Assembly: GCA_947095585.1 (NCBI GenBank)
Contig: OX352761.1
Coordinates: forward strand, 96,181,333 to 96,245,332
Direction of reading: 5' to 3'
Origin: Nephrocerus scutellatus
Taxonomy: Eukaryota; Arthropoda; Insecta; Diptera; Pipunculidae
DNA: 64,000 bases
The notes under the pieces are model-generated. The model was not told where the DNA came from. It was given only the letters and a program-made list of their open reading frames with translations, and made no database searches. Below are positions 11,704-23,398 of the stretch, in pieces. A program made the translations under genes and the position numbers. Positions within the stretch are counted from its first letter, which is position 1. Each line of letters starts with the position of its first letter.

Positions 11704-12373
11704 TAACAGGTGCTCAAAGTGTCCTTCTTCGTTTCGTATGCATGCTAGAGCGTTTTTAGATTTCACTGCATCAGACGCTTTGCAATTTGCAGAAAATCTT
11801 TATCCATACCACCATACACCTGTAAAAGAACTGCTTTCCGATGATTTGGAAAAGAGACTTGAGTTTTTTGACTGGTGAAGGGAGCTTGGATGACAACAAG
11901 TTTATTAGCAGAATTATTTGGACGGACGAATCTCAATTTACAAGAGATGGGATCACAGATATTCACAATCTTCATACATGGGCTGCGGAGAATCCACACA
12001 GAAGGAGACAGTCGTTATTTCAACACAAATTCATCGTCAATATGTGGGCAGGTGTAATTGAAAACATGTTAATCGGCCCCTTCAAACTACTAACCAGGCT
12101 TAATTCTACAAACTTTGGATAGGAACAAATGGACTAAGTTCACTGGCCTGCAAGATCTCCTGACATTACAGTGTTGGATTTTCTTGTATGGGAAAGAATG
12201 AAAGAACTTGTTTATTCAACCGAAATAGCAACTCTTAGTGAATTAGAAGAGCGTATTCTCGAAGCGTCATCAAAAGGGAGGCAGCATTAGTATTAATAAA
12301 TATTCGCAGTGAAATACAAAAGTGGGCTCTATCATGCATACAAACCCAAGGAGGACATTTTGAGCACCTGTTA
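11704..12373 (+). mobile_element. internally deleted Tc1/mariner-like element
   Basis: A 670-bp element with about 49-bp terminal inverted repeats (42 of 49 positions match by eye), starting taacaggtgctcaaa at 11704 and ending with its inverse at 12373. TA lies on both sides (11702-11703, 12374-12375), the expected target duplication. Inside is a broken transposase: DDLEKRLEFFDW, a frameshift, IIWTDESQFTRDG with the first catalytic Asp (about 11910-11945), TWAAENPH, MWAGVI and IGPFKLL. After a deletion that removed the second Asp region comes VHWPARSPDITVLDFLVW (about 12137-12190) with the third Asp. Cannot be autonomous. Confidence 0.85.
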
Positions 12374-12411
12374 TAACTGTTACACTCATTTTTTTTACGT
12401 CCGTTACGTCA

Positions 12412-12670
12412 GTTTGAAAAGGACGCAGGCCATTCCATCCCTTTGTTGGAGCCCCTTACTGATGTTGAATAGCCTTAATAGCAATACAGATAATTTTAAC
12501 TTGAATTATAACATTGGTAATGTCGTGTCAGTTTATTTGGGATGCCGAATTCTCTCATAGCTTTTTAATGATCTTCTCTGGCTATACTATAAAAGGCGGC
12601 ATTGAAGCTTATATAAGCAGATGGTGTAGTAAGTTTTAAGACTGTAGTAATTTTTCCATCCATTTATCAA
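12412..12670 (-). pseudogene. family B LINE RT fragment
   Basis: Minus-strand piece collinear with about 24895-25150 of the near-complete family B LINE: both contain the codons for the tract around LTMTNVIS, the palm region and the (L)RQGDGMAC-type motif. It carries only RT palm sequence with several indels. It lies between the deleted mariner and a CR1-like relic, inside the 11619/13991 inverted arms. Confidence 0.8.
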
Positions 12671-12689
12671 GAAAAGAAAGAGGAGATGT

Positions 12690-13925
12690 CGATGTGCATA
12701 CATTTTGAAAGACTGTGGATCATATTGATGCTGGAATACAGAGCTTGGTAAAGCATTCCACATACGACTAAAGAAAGAGCCTCTAAACTTAGCAGTACGT
12801 CCGAAGATCGGCTTGAGGGTAAAATGAGGAGCATTTAGAGCGCCACGAGTATCGGGAATGAATTCAAGGAGAGGTGCAATGCAACTGGCTATTTATCTTG
12901 GGCACCGCTGGTGATAAAACAGTGACTAACAGGAAACGTTCCTGTGATGTTCAAGCGAATCTATTGATATCGATATGTTTGCGTCAACGATAAGTTTTAT
13001 TGCAGGGTTCTCTATTTTGTCAAGCAGACTCAAGGTGGTCTTCGGTGCACCTGACCAGACATGTCAGTTTTACTTAAGTTTAGGGCGAAGGAATGCCTTG
13101 TAGATAGTAGCCAGACCAGAGTGAAATATATCTTGCACCGGTTAAAAAACCTAAACATTTCGCAGCATTTGGCGACCGTAAATATGTGGTCATTTTAAAG
13201 AATTTTGTCGTTAACGCAAACACCGAGAATCGCGAAATTTTCATTTTCCTCGATTGAAGTGTCAGTCATTCATGGATAATGGCATTGGATTAAGGATTCG
13301 CTTAGACGACAGGAGACAGCATTGCATTTTGGAAGAGTTAAATTCTACTCGATTGTTTTCTCCACATTTTATAATGCTGTCTGTCAGAATTTAACGTGCT
13401 TAACATACGTAATTGTTTGAGTTCTACAGGAGAAGTGGAGGGTTTTCCTCAAACTTATATGAGAAGCTGAGAGTCGTCAGCAAAAGAGTGAATTGGATTA
13501 GAAATCATAGATAAGAGATCATTAATAAAAATGAGAAAGAGCGTCGGGGACAAAACAGAGCCCTGGGGAGACCCATGATTAAAATTATGTACTTTAGATT
13601 TGAACCCGTCGAATACAACTTGAATTAAGCGGTCCTAGATATAGCTTCTAATCCAATGAAGCAGTTTATCATCGAATCAATAAGCACGAATTTTGGACAA
13701 AAGAGCAACAGCTTTGCTTTAACCAAATTGATGAAAAGACCGGTTCCACTGTTCGGTGAGATATACGATCAAACCACCAGTAAAACGTTGCCTTCGAAAT
13801 CCGTACTGACGGCCACAAAGGATTTCGTTGGTTTCAAGATATTTCATCAACTGGAAACTGAAAATATTATTTGTAAGTGCTATGGGTCTGTACGAAGCAG
13901 GAGACGACGGCTCGCCATAAAATAA
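12690..13925 (-). pseudogene. CR1-like LINE RT relic (family C, copy 2)
   Basis: Minus strand, same family as 6848-8310. From right to left: FSFQLMKYLETNEIL and RQYGFRRQRFTGGLIVYLTE (about 13860-13760), a GSPQGSVLSPTLFLIFIND block at about 13580-13525 and HSFADDSQ near 13490-13465, so the catalytic Asp pair is preserved. The C-terminal block NTRGALNAPHFTLKPIFGRT lies near 12850-12795. Frameshifts and a lost endonuclease make it inactive. Confidence 0.8.
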
Positions 13926-13926
13926 A

Positions 13927-13991
13927 ACTTATCTAAAACCACCCAAAATCATTTTTTATTCATAGCCTTTGAGCTTAAAGCAAAAAACCCT
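13927..13991 (-). repeat. right arm of inverted repeat
   Basis: Inverse of 11619-11672: reading the minus strand gives gggttttttgc, a short unmatched stretch, then gctatgaataaaaaatgatt and ttgggtggttttagat. It begins two bases after the CR1-like relic stops matching. Confidence 0.7.
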
Positions 13992-15047
13992 TTTTAAAAA
14001 TTTCACCTGCTGCAAGTTTTCCCAAGTATCATAAAATCTATGGGTTTTCCGCCAACTTGTTGTATGTTTTTAATATTTTTACGTTCATAAGAAAAAAATA
14101 GTAAAACGTTATATTTATTACGCATTTTATACAGTAAATTGACCTCAAATACAAAAATTAGCATGGGCATAGAAATTAGATATCTGAAGATAAAAACAAG
14201 ATATCAAATTTATTTAAACGCAGTTACAAATGCTAGTCTTTCTTCTAAAAACAAGGTCCTAAACGAGTAAGCTTTTTATTAAGTCCTAAATCCCCGATAA
14301 ATGATGTCAACATTAGAGATAGACCCTTACTGCAGAACGAATTTTTCTTAGAACGTACCCAAAAATAATTTCCCAAATTATCGTTGACAAATTTAAAAAA
14401 AAAACGATGAATAGATAAAAGTGGTTTCTATCGAATGGTGGTTGAGATTTTGGGTTTTGAACAATTTTTAATAAGTACCTACGAACTCTTAGAATCTGTC
14501 GATGATAACACACGACGATATTGCTAATATGATGGACTCAGTTTCGAGCGCGAAAGACACTGATGGTGGATTTGATTTCGACGACGACGTCGATGTTCGC
14601 GATTCAGATTTCATTTTTCTAGAAGACGATTATTTGATTATTTGATGAATTCTAGTGAACTTGTTATTGATAAGTCAATGCAAGTCTTTAGACCTAACTT
14701 AAAACGAACCGAATGCAGCTCCATTTCATTTCATTTATTTATAATCTGGTATAAAGCACAGAATAGAGTGTTTTATACTGTAAACGATTATTTAAGCTAA
14801 TAAATTTAAACTGTCAGATAATCTGTGACAAACTTGTTGCTAGCCTGAAGGGCGAAGCTAATAATTAGAGGAAATACAACCCATAAAAAATAAAAAATCT
14901 AATAACCAAAAGTATACTGAATTCCACTGCGGAATATAAAAAAAGACGAAGCACTGCAAACCAACAACAAAACAACCCCCATCGTAAAGCAAGCAGCGCT
15001 GCCCACAGTGTACAGCGTACAACGCCCACAGAACACAGTCATTATAG
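13992..15047. other. no gene recognised
   Basis: AT-rich. The only notable frame is a 47-codon acidic one starting at 14502, rich in Asp, without a recognisable domain. No other feature is supportable. Confidence 0.55.
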
Positions 15048-15222
15048 TATGAAAAAAAAAATTTGTATGGGAGCCCCCCGACCCCGCAGCCCAATCACAC
15101 TCAAATTTTAATAGAAACTATTGTAACCGGAAATATACATGTGTACAAAATTTCAATAAAATCGGGCCTTAGAGAGTGTGTAAAAAATTGATCACAAGAT
15201 TCTGCCCACCAGCCAGCCTACC
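15048..15222 (-). mobile_element. Helitron-derived repeat fragment (family H)
   Basis: Contains gtatgggagccccccgaccc, atacatgtgtacaaaatttc, aataaaatcgggcc and ttgatcacaagattctgccc then accagccagccta, the subterminal order of family H in inverse orientation. The terminal gaagttaatatagag is lost. A short patch of the G-rich minisatellite (inverse: cctcaaaagaccacc type) follows at 15222-15290. Confidence 0.75.
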
Positions 15223-15290
15223 CTCAAAGGACCCTTAAAAGACCACCAAAATACCCCCGAGGACCCTCAAAAGACCATACTGAATTTCAT
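15222..15290 (-). repeat. short patch of the G-rich minisatellite
   Basis: On the minus strand this reads as repeats of ggtcttttgaggg and gggtcctcgggg, the motif that forms the 975-bp array at 53275-54250 and a patch at 25965-26100. It directly abuts a family H fragment. Confidence 0.6.
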
Positions 15291-15589
15291 ACAAATCGGT
15301 CGAGAAATGACGTAGTTCCAAAAAAATTTTAATTGTAACACAATAATGTAACCAATAATGTAACTCAAAATAGCAACGCAAAATTTTTTTGATACCGTAC
15401 TAAATTTTCTCCTTACCGCGCCCTTTCCTTAAAAAAATGTCGTGTATCATAAAGCATTGCAATGAACGAAATAGTGATCTTCAAGTAAACAATCAAAACA
15501 AACGAATGCTTTGTTAAGATTGGTTTGCTATTATATTGCAATTGAAATCGAAATGTAAATAAAATACATTGAGATTCATTATGATTTCA

Positions 15590-15745
15590 AATTTAATGAA
15601 AGAAAATAAATCATTTGGTTGACGTTTTTTTCTCAATTTTACTTTGGTTTAACATTTCAAATAGCTCTTCACAAATTCACAAAACGATCACAAACAAATT
15701 TATTGAAAGGGCAACGTCTGTCGGGTCAGCTAGTTTTAAAATAAA
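15590..15745 (-). mobile_element. fragment of unclassified dispersed element
   Basis: The minus strand begins ctagctgacccgacagacgt at about 15735 and continues with sequence on caataaatttgtttgtgatc and gttttgtgaatttgtgaag. This is the same start and order as at 40325-40400. Ends beyond this are not resolved. Confidence 0.7.
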
Positions 15746-17040
15746 AATGAGCCAAATCGGTCAAAATTTTCGGTTACTAACCGCCGTTATGCGGTTACCA
15801 ACGGTCAGCATTTCATTTTTAATTAGAAATTCCTAGAAATGTATTTTGTATTTTTAATGTAAAAGAGCACTTATTACTTGAATATCAATCATTTCGTCCA
15901 ACGAAAAGCCGCACAAGGAAAAGCCAAGTGCTATCTTAGAAAATATTGCGAACCATCAAATTGGAAAGTGTTTCCATTCCACTAAAACCCCGAATGATGA
16001 ACAAATCACAGGGCATTTATTAAATATTTTTGTCATATTTCACTTTTTGAAATGCACATCGAGATGAAACAGAGAACGCAAACTGTCAATCTGCACAGTT
16101 TTAACATCTGCGAGGATAATTTCAATTAAAAAGGCTTCAAGGATTTGCACTGCTACTGTAATTGAACTTTTTTTTTTAGCAAGACCCGTAGCTCAACCGA
16201 GATTATATCACCGATAAAAAACGAGACATACTGCCCGGCTCGTCCTGCCGAGAGAAAGCAATTAGACTTTGCTTATGAATTCGCACGTTCAAGTCGTTGC
16301 CGGCCATCTTCCTCTTCCTATAAAGCTATCGTCGCCATCGATATTTTTCCGATACGAAACCAATTAACACAAAATTGAAAAATAAAGGAAAAAGTTTTTT
16401 CATCAGGAAATGGAAGAGTTTGCCACACTTTAGGAGATTATTAAAGAGCCATGTCAAGCGCACTGCCAACTTTGGCCCACGCACACATAAGCACAAACAA
16501 ATACTATATTAATGCCAATATCAAGGCATGACAGATGGAAAGACAAGCGGATGTTGGATGTTGGTTATTGGGTGTGTTGGGTTGCCTTGATTGTGGACGT
16601 CTAGGGAATAGACGGATGAGCAAACTAAGAAAGTTTTCTTATTACAGCACAACACACAAGCGAAATAACAACACAGAAACTTTTCCTACCCTTCATCTAA
16701 AATAGTGGGAAATAGGGGACAACCTCATCCTCCTCGCCGTCCTTTCACGAAACTTTGATATGTCAGTGTCAGTGTCGCACCGTTATTAGAAAAGTATTTC
16801 GTCGTTTTGCCTGATTCCGATTGGATTCTTTAGCTATTAATATGGCCAAGGCGGCAATATTTTGCAGCTGAGTTGAGAGTCAATGTGATTGGCGCTTGAT
16901 AAAAAGGATAACCAAATACGCCTGATTCACCAAAAACTATAACAGTGCCTTGTGCTTTCGTACATCATGCCCTCTAAAATAATTTTGTTTAAAATGTTTT
17001 CTGTCGTGATCCAGTGTAGAAGTGATATAAAGTGGGTTAT
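15746..17040. other. no gene recognised
   Basis: AT-rich with no open frame of note, no repeat shared with the rest of the window and no RNA gene that I can see. Confidence 0.6.
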
Positions 17041-17955
17041 TCTTCTACTTCCTAAATCCTTTACCCCTCGAGGGGTATAAGGCTCAACTCATTCCCAAGG
17101 ACCCTGCTTCTCCTCGACTGTCCTTCGCCATGTTCTCCTAGGATGTTCCGCTGTTCTACCTGCCTGGGTGAGCGGGTTCCACTGCATGGCATATTTCGCA
17201 ATGGAGTTGTCGTCGCGCCGTAGGTTGTGTCAAATCCACTCTGTCACTTTCTCCTTTGCACAATAACGTCTATAGGTTCTTGGCCCGTTTTCCGATGAAG
17301 TTCGTCGTTGGATATACGATATTGGGCCAGAAGGGCCTCAAGATGATACGTCGACATTTGTTTACGAAAGATTGCAGCTTGCGCGTGGTAGTGATATCCA
17401 CCTTCCAAGTACTGCACCCATACAACAGTACTGATTCGACATTGGAGCGGAACAGTCGAAGCTTAGTTCTTAAGCTGAAAACATTGCTTCTCCAGATTTT
17501 CGATAGCATTCCGAACGCACGCTTTCCCCATTTTGCTGCACACATTCAGTTCGGTGGGACCGCGATCAGCCGAGACCACACTTCCTAGGTATAGAAAGTT
17601 GTCAACTTTTTCGACTACCTGTCCAGCAATGTTGAGCTGAGAGCGGGTGTTGGAAGTGTTCAAGGCTTTCGTTTTGGCAGTGTTTATCTTGAGCCCTACT
17701 TTGCTTGCTTCGGTTTCAATATTTTGGGCCATTATCCGATGTGAGAGCAGTCAAACATCGTCAGCGTAGTCTAGGTGTTTAAGGTAAGTTGCCTTAGTCC
17801 ATCGAATTCCAATGTTCCCTACCGTCAGTGCTGCACGGAGTACATCGCGGATGACCACCAGGAATAACAGCGGTGATAGTATGCACCCCTAACGTACTCC
17901 TCTTTTGGTCTCAAATTCCTCGGACACCCTACCGTTCCGTAGGGCGTGAGATAAA
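17041..17955 (-). pseudogene. RTE-like LINE RT relic (family A subfamily)
   Basis: Minus strand. From the right: RNGRVSEEFETKRGVR followed by a stop then GCILSPLLFLVV (about 17940-17865), YLKHLDYADDV with both catalytic Asp (about 17785-17755), IETEASKVGLKINTAKTK, YLGSVVSADRG, RSNVESVLLYGCSTWKV and LQSFVNKC. The 3' end near 17041 reads, in sense, cccctcgaggggtaaagg then tttaggaagtagaagaa, a purine-rich end like those of the copies at 37200 and 56570. It is 5'-truncated at about 17955. Confidence 0.8.
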
Positions 17956-19315
17956 GTGTAGGTAAGGTAAAATATCAAACCTAGATTTTTATTATTTTAA
18001 TATAAAAAACTAACTTCCTTTCCTTAGGACGAGGCTAAAACTAACTGTCTAAAAAGAACATTTTGTGTACAAATTAGAAATTATTTTTAAATTATATGTT
18101 TTGAGTTTATTTGCTCAATCTAAATATATTTTGGCTCTACAACCGTTGTCCAGTCATCGCCTCCCGGTTGTCTATTTAGCCTATTCCATTACATCCCTTC
18201 CCATAACTGTCTAGATAAATAGGTATGTTAAGGTATGTGTGTTCGCTTTTTTGTTCTGAACAAAATTTGTAAAGTAATTTATGTGAAGTTAAAATATCCC
18301 CTTTCCTTTTTCTTAAGCAATAAATTGTTATTATCCTTTTTCACGCAATATCTGTGCGTTTTCTTCGGGAAAATTACAAAGTGTTTGACTCAAGTTCGGC
18401 ACTCCAACGACCCCTTCAACCTTCACATCACAGACAATATTGTTTGAACAAAGTGTAAGGAAGTAAATTAATTTCTGTCTGTTCGTTAAATAATGTATTA
18501 GCTAAACTTTGTTATCTCCTAAATTAAAAAGAGGAAGACAAAAAAACTTAAAGAAAAGAATAGCGTTGGACAGTACCTTCTCGTATCTGAAAGTCTGGGA
18601 CGTCCTTCAATGAGAGGAGAGAACAAGTCCTGTATTATTTTCTACGTGATAAATCGTGTATCTTGTAGATGAACACAGCTGAGAAAGTTGATGCTTATTT
18701 ATTAATGTGTTGAAGATAGATACTAAACATTTTAGCCGGTATCAAAAGGCGATACGAATATGATTTATGAAAGATGTTTTAAAAGCATTTGTCAAGTTGG
18801 AGCAAAGGGTAATGGGACAGGACAGTTGCATAGTGATCTGGTATTTCGGAAAATGAAAAAACTAAAAATCGAATGAGCAAAATAAAGTTTTCCTCCCATC
18901 TAAATGGAGAGAACTATTGTCGGGAAAAGCTCATGTTAAGATTTTCCCATTACAATTTATTTTCGGTTGTAACTTATGAATTAATAATTGAATAATATTT
19001 TTTTAATATATTGTATAAAATTCGAATAAATTTTGTAAGAAAAATAATTCTACTGAACTTTAATTTTCTAGCGTACTCCCTTGTCGCTTCACTCACAATA
19101 AAGTAAAAACTATGTAACTTTTTCACAACAAATTATTTCCTATACTTTCTTTTACATAGTAATCATGAAAATTTTCGAACTCGGAATTTTGGCAGATCCA
19201 CCCATTTTCTTATCTCCTGAGTTAGAAAAAGCGAAAGCGTATCTCTGCATGTGAGTCTGTCTGTCTGACTGTGTCCACTCTACTTCCAAGCTAAGCTTTT
19301 TTCATTGTTTTAAAT
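17956..19315. other. no gene recognised
   Basis: AT-rich sequence. The 70-codon frame at 18235-18447 has no recognisable motif and is probably chance. Confidence 0.55.
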
Positions 19316-20012
19316 TCTCTATATTAACTTCGCGAGCCGGTGGCTGGCTGGCTGGTGGGCAGAATCTTGTGATCAAATTTTAACACACTTTCCAAAGTCT
19401 GATTTTATTCAAACTTTGCACACACGTGTATTTCCCATGACAATACTTTTTATTTGGGGCCCCTTGGGCCAAAACTCCAAAAAATTTACAAAAAGTTTTT
19501 TCCATCGGAGATACCCATGTGTTTAAAATTTTAAAAAATCGGGCTTATTTTTAAAAAATTTAAATGGGCACCCATCGGACCTCTGCCCGTTCACTACAAA
19601 ATTTTTACAAAAAGTTTTGTCTATCGAAGACACACATGTGTATAAAATGTAAAGAAAATAGGGCTAATTTAAAAAAAAAATTTTATGGGGCCCACACCAC
19701 GACCACGGGGACCGGGGTCTCCAAACATTTTACAAAAAGTGTTGCCCATCGGAGATACACATGTGTATAAAATTTAAAGAATTCGGGCTAATTTTTGATA
19801 TTTTTTATGGGCACCCGTCGGGCCTCTGGGCCCAGGTTCCCCAAGTTTTAATAGAAAGTGTTGTCATCGGAGATATGCATGCGTGCAAAGTTTCGATAAA
19901 ATCAGACTTTGGGAGGTGGTTTAAACATTGATCGCAAGATTCCACGACAAACAAACAAACTAACACACGGGCATGCGAAGTTAATATAGAGAATTTAAAA
20001 AAAATTAAAATA
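19316..20012. mobile_element. palindromic Helitron-derived repeat (family H)
   Basis: Both ends carry the family H terminal block, in opposite orientation: aattctctatattaacttcg at the left and cgaagttaatatagagaatt at the right, extending inward about 130 bp through the gatcaaat/attgatcgcaagatt and ttcaaactttgcacac/gtgcaaagttt segments. Between them are three to four units of 116-126 bp, each with catcggagatacacatgtg, aaaatcgggct and a gggcccccc-type tract (anchors near 19505, 19621, 19747, 19865), all in the inverse orientation. Head-to-head fusion of two copies is the simplest origin. No coding region. Confidence 0.8.
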
Positions 20013-20534
20013 CTGAAGATTCTGGCGCCGACCGTAAAGGAAAATCGTGTTGTGACCACACCTCCATTTTTTCATTAAATATTAAAATTGATTATTTTCA
20101 CACTTTCTGATTTGACTATGAATTCGGGAGCTATAATTTTCTCCTCTGATGAAATCCAACTTTTATTTGTCAAACTTAATTTTAGTCAAATTATTTTTTT
20201 ATAAACGATATAAGAATGATGAGCGATTACCTAAAACTTGGAGTAGCTTCATAAGGATGCATTCATTCTTTTCGACACAATTCAGATTTTTATAATCAAC
20301 AATCAGTTCTTTCTGGTAACGGCATATTAGCTACCATAAGAGTTAGGGTACATATACACACTACAACATCAGAAGTAAAATTATGGAAATTCCGAATATT
20401 AATTGCAAAAGATCGGAAGGATATTTGTTTTAAACAGATTGATATTAAAATTTCATACGCCGATGCTTTGGCTACATATAAGAAAGTGTTAATATACTTT
20501 TCCAGTATATTATAATGGATTACTTTAGTAGCAG
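20013..20534. other. no gene recognised
   Basis: Begins with a tract (about 20000-20060, actgaagattctggcgccga) also seen at 26405-26450 inside the insert in the family B LINE. The frame at 20296-20595 on the minus strand runs into the inverse of LINE endonuclease sequence and is not a gene. Confidence 0.5.
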
Positions 20535-21454
20535 CTAAACGATTTAAGAATTTTCTCATGAAACGTACGCTCCCTGTATAGAGCTCTAGCTGCACAGCAG
20601 CTAGCCGTTACCCTGTCCAAATATAATGCTGACATAACAGCAATTCAGGAGATGCGATTGACGGGGAATGATGTCTTACAAAAATCAGAATATGACATAC
20701 ATTACAGTTGTCAAAGTAAGGCAAAACATCATGTGCTCGGGGTGGGGTTCTAGTAAGGAAAAGAATGAAACCCACCGTTATCGGTTTTAAAGCAGTAAAT
20801 GAACGGCTAACCAGATTTAAAAATATAAGCCTCATAAACGTTCACGCACCTACAGAGAATTCCCCAGGTGACGAAAAAGAAGAATTCTTTGAATCTGTCG
20901 AACGGGAACTCCATGCCTGACCTCAGTATGACGTAAAAATCATTCTGGGGGATATGAATGCCAAAATAGGTAGGGAGCCAGTATTCAGGCGGTACATTGG
21001 CACCCATAGGTTACACCAATGACCGAAGACCACCATCAAGCATAGACGAAAAGCGATATATCGGCTCAAAAATAATAAGGCCCGGGTTCTGATGGTACCC
21101 AGCGGAGCTAATTAATAAAAAACTAATAGTGCAAGTATGGGAGGAAGAAGCTATGCCAGAAGACTGGCGAAGAGGCATCCTGTGCCCCATACATAAGAAA
21201 GGAGATATCACAACCTGCAGCAATTATCGTGATATAACGTTGTTGAGTACCGCGTATGCGGTTTTGTGCTATATCCTTCAAGACAGGATAGATATACGCT
21301 AAAGGGATCTGTGGTCCATAGTGCAGCTTCATTCCAGGAAAATCAACAACTGATCAGATTTACACCCTTAAGCAGGTGATGGAAAAATGTCTAGAGTTTC
21401 AAAACTCACTACACCATCTTTTTATAGACTTTGAAGCGGGCTATGATAGCATAG
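20535..21454 (+). pseudogene. family B LINE relic, endonuclease joined to RT
   Basis: Plus strand. Starts in the apurinic-type endonuclease (MRLTGNDV, INVHAPTENSPGDEKEEFFE, IILGDMNAKIGREPVFRRYI with the catalytic GDMNAK box at about 20950). At about 21016 it jumps directly to the RT N-terminus (PPMTEDH), then EEEAMPEDWRRGILCPIHKK (21146-21200), SNYRDITLLSTAYAV and FIDFEAGYDS near 21423-21450. The rest of the endonuclease, the linker and everything after the first RT Asp motif are gone. Ends at a junction with the short derivative at 21455. Confidence 0.85.
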
Positions 21455-21728
21455 TCAGCCATCAGCAGAATAGGGGGAATAACACAAAATGCTCTAGAAT
21501 TGCAGGTGGCCGTAACTATCTCTGACTGGTGGAAGTGCGATCAAACCTCCACGTGGTGGCCGCCGGTAATTTTCCTCCAATGCAGGAAAAGCTGAATGAT
21601 CGGGCTAGTCCCTTTAAAGTAAGGTTGGCGCGAGGCCAATAACCTCGCCTGTAAAAAATTATTATTACGGAACCCAACGGGAGGCCATCACCGGACACCG
21701 GTTGTAGAGTTAAATATGATGATGATGA
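21455..21728 (+). mobile_element. short non-autonomous family B derivative
   Basis: 274 bp. The first about 210 bp match the family B 5' UTR (tcagccatcagcagaatagg, ctctgactggtggaagtgcg, cctccacgtggtggccgccg, ggcgcgaggccaataacctc). At about 21674, after attattacggaaccc, it switches to the family B 3' terminus (gggaggcca, ccggacaccggttgtagag, aaatatgatgatgatga). Everything between 5' UTR and 3' end is missing. The same 5' UTR opens the copies at 27963 (minus), 41982 and 49798; the same 3' end closes those at 23986 and 44669. Confidence 0.75.
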
Positions 21729-23398
21729 CTTTAGTAGCATTTTGGCATACGAGTATGTTCTTGACGAAGCGCATTTTGTGCCGATCAATACTGTCCGTAC
21801 GAGCATTATTAACTTCTAAGGCGCCAATAATTGTTGCTGACTCTTAAAAAATTATATTATAGTTCCTAAAAATGTTGTCCTGTGTTCAACTTCCTGGTGA
21901 GTTTTGCATAATCCTTATATAATAAAGGAATTAAGATAATATATACAATATATATAAATACAGTTAGTTGACACAAAGCTACTTCAAAAAGTATGATGTA
22001 AAATTAAGAAGAAGTTATTCACAAAAAGTAAAAACTCAATTCGGAAGTTGCTAGTGTGGTAAAGGTCTATTAAGTAAGTAAAATATTAAGCATTAAGAAG
22101 AAATATTTATTAGTAAAAACCATACTTTGATTTTGGCAAAAGAGTACTTCTCTATCTTTATAATTAAATAAACTTCTTGAGAAAATATTGAGTACCCGCT
22201 GAAGGTATCTGCCGAATGCTTTACCTAATTCTCCTTATTTAACTGCAGACAAAAGTTCCTCATTTTCTGTTCACAAAACACAACTTTAATTGTTATTATG
22301 TTTACTCTGTATGTCCCTTTCTCTTTATTTTTTAAGCACTATCTTCCCAATGCAATGCCAAGACGTTCAAGTCTTAAAGATATTAAACGATACTTCGAGG
22401 TCCTTCTTATTTTCTATTCATACTCTGGAGTTATTTCATAAATAACACTTAAAATAAATTTAAAACTTTATAAAGAATTACTAAAGTCACTTTAGCAACC
22501 TCCTGTTCTGTCTCACTCCCCTCATTTTCGTCCATTTCCTATCCAAAATTTGCGGTTACTTGTGCAGAACGAACATAATTAAAAGCTTATTTTACTTGAC
22601 AACATTACTGATCAATGCCAGTTAAGTGTGCGGTTGGGTTACCGGCTGCCAGGTATGTTTTCTACTACTACATGGTCCTTCGAATAACGCCACACTATGT
22701 CATGCCGCATTGATGTAATCAACAACCGCTGCTTTAACAGCTACGAAGCATTTTGTGAGACGAACAGCGGAACAGGGAACCTCGGTGCTCGTGTACAAAT
22801 GACAATATAAAAATTATATGAGAAATTGATAAACAACACATCGGATCAAGGAAAGGAAAACAACGCGGCCGACCTGCTATGTAAACTAAAAACAAGAAAA
22901 TGATTATCCTGCCAGTCAGTCAGCAGTCAGTCCATTAAAAGAAATGAATTTTCAAGCAAATAAGCAGAAATGCCGTGCCAAAAATCTAAAATACCCCGCG
23001 AGCAGCCTGGTAGTCAAGCCACCAAAAATTTGTACCAAAAACATGCTCTTGTATAAGAAAAACCACAACGCTGGCCGCTCCAGCACCAACAGAAAGCGCC
23101 ACTGCCGTCTCGCAGATAGAAAATTGAGTCTATCTTTTCGTATCATCAAAAGCAATGACTTTATTTTTGGTTTTGAGCCAAGTTGTTAACTGTTTGGTTT
23201 CTTTTGTCTGGTTACTGATGGTACTGATGGGCTTGCTTTTATCAGTCGACGCCGACGCGTGCAGCGCGTACAGCACTCGTTGCACATTACCAACTTTTCT
23301 GCTAACAAAATGAGGATTTCCTTTATATACAATGTTGGTCGAGTGGAATTTATGAGCGAAAGAATAAATAAAAAAAATATTACTTGATTTTCAACGGG
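21729..23398. other. no gene recognised
   Basis: AT-rich. The 81-codon frame at 22944-23189 is basic and has no recognisable domain. A TATA-like tttatatac near 23318 lies about 80 bp ahead of the small frame at 23399 but is unproven as a promoter. Confidence 0.5.

Noticed and set aside
14502..14645. 47-codon acidic frame, possibly the N-terminus of a piggyBac-like transposase
   Set aside because: An Asp-rich start alone is not diagnostic; no transposase domain, target TTAA pair or inverted ends were found.
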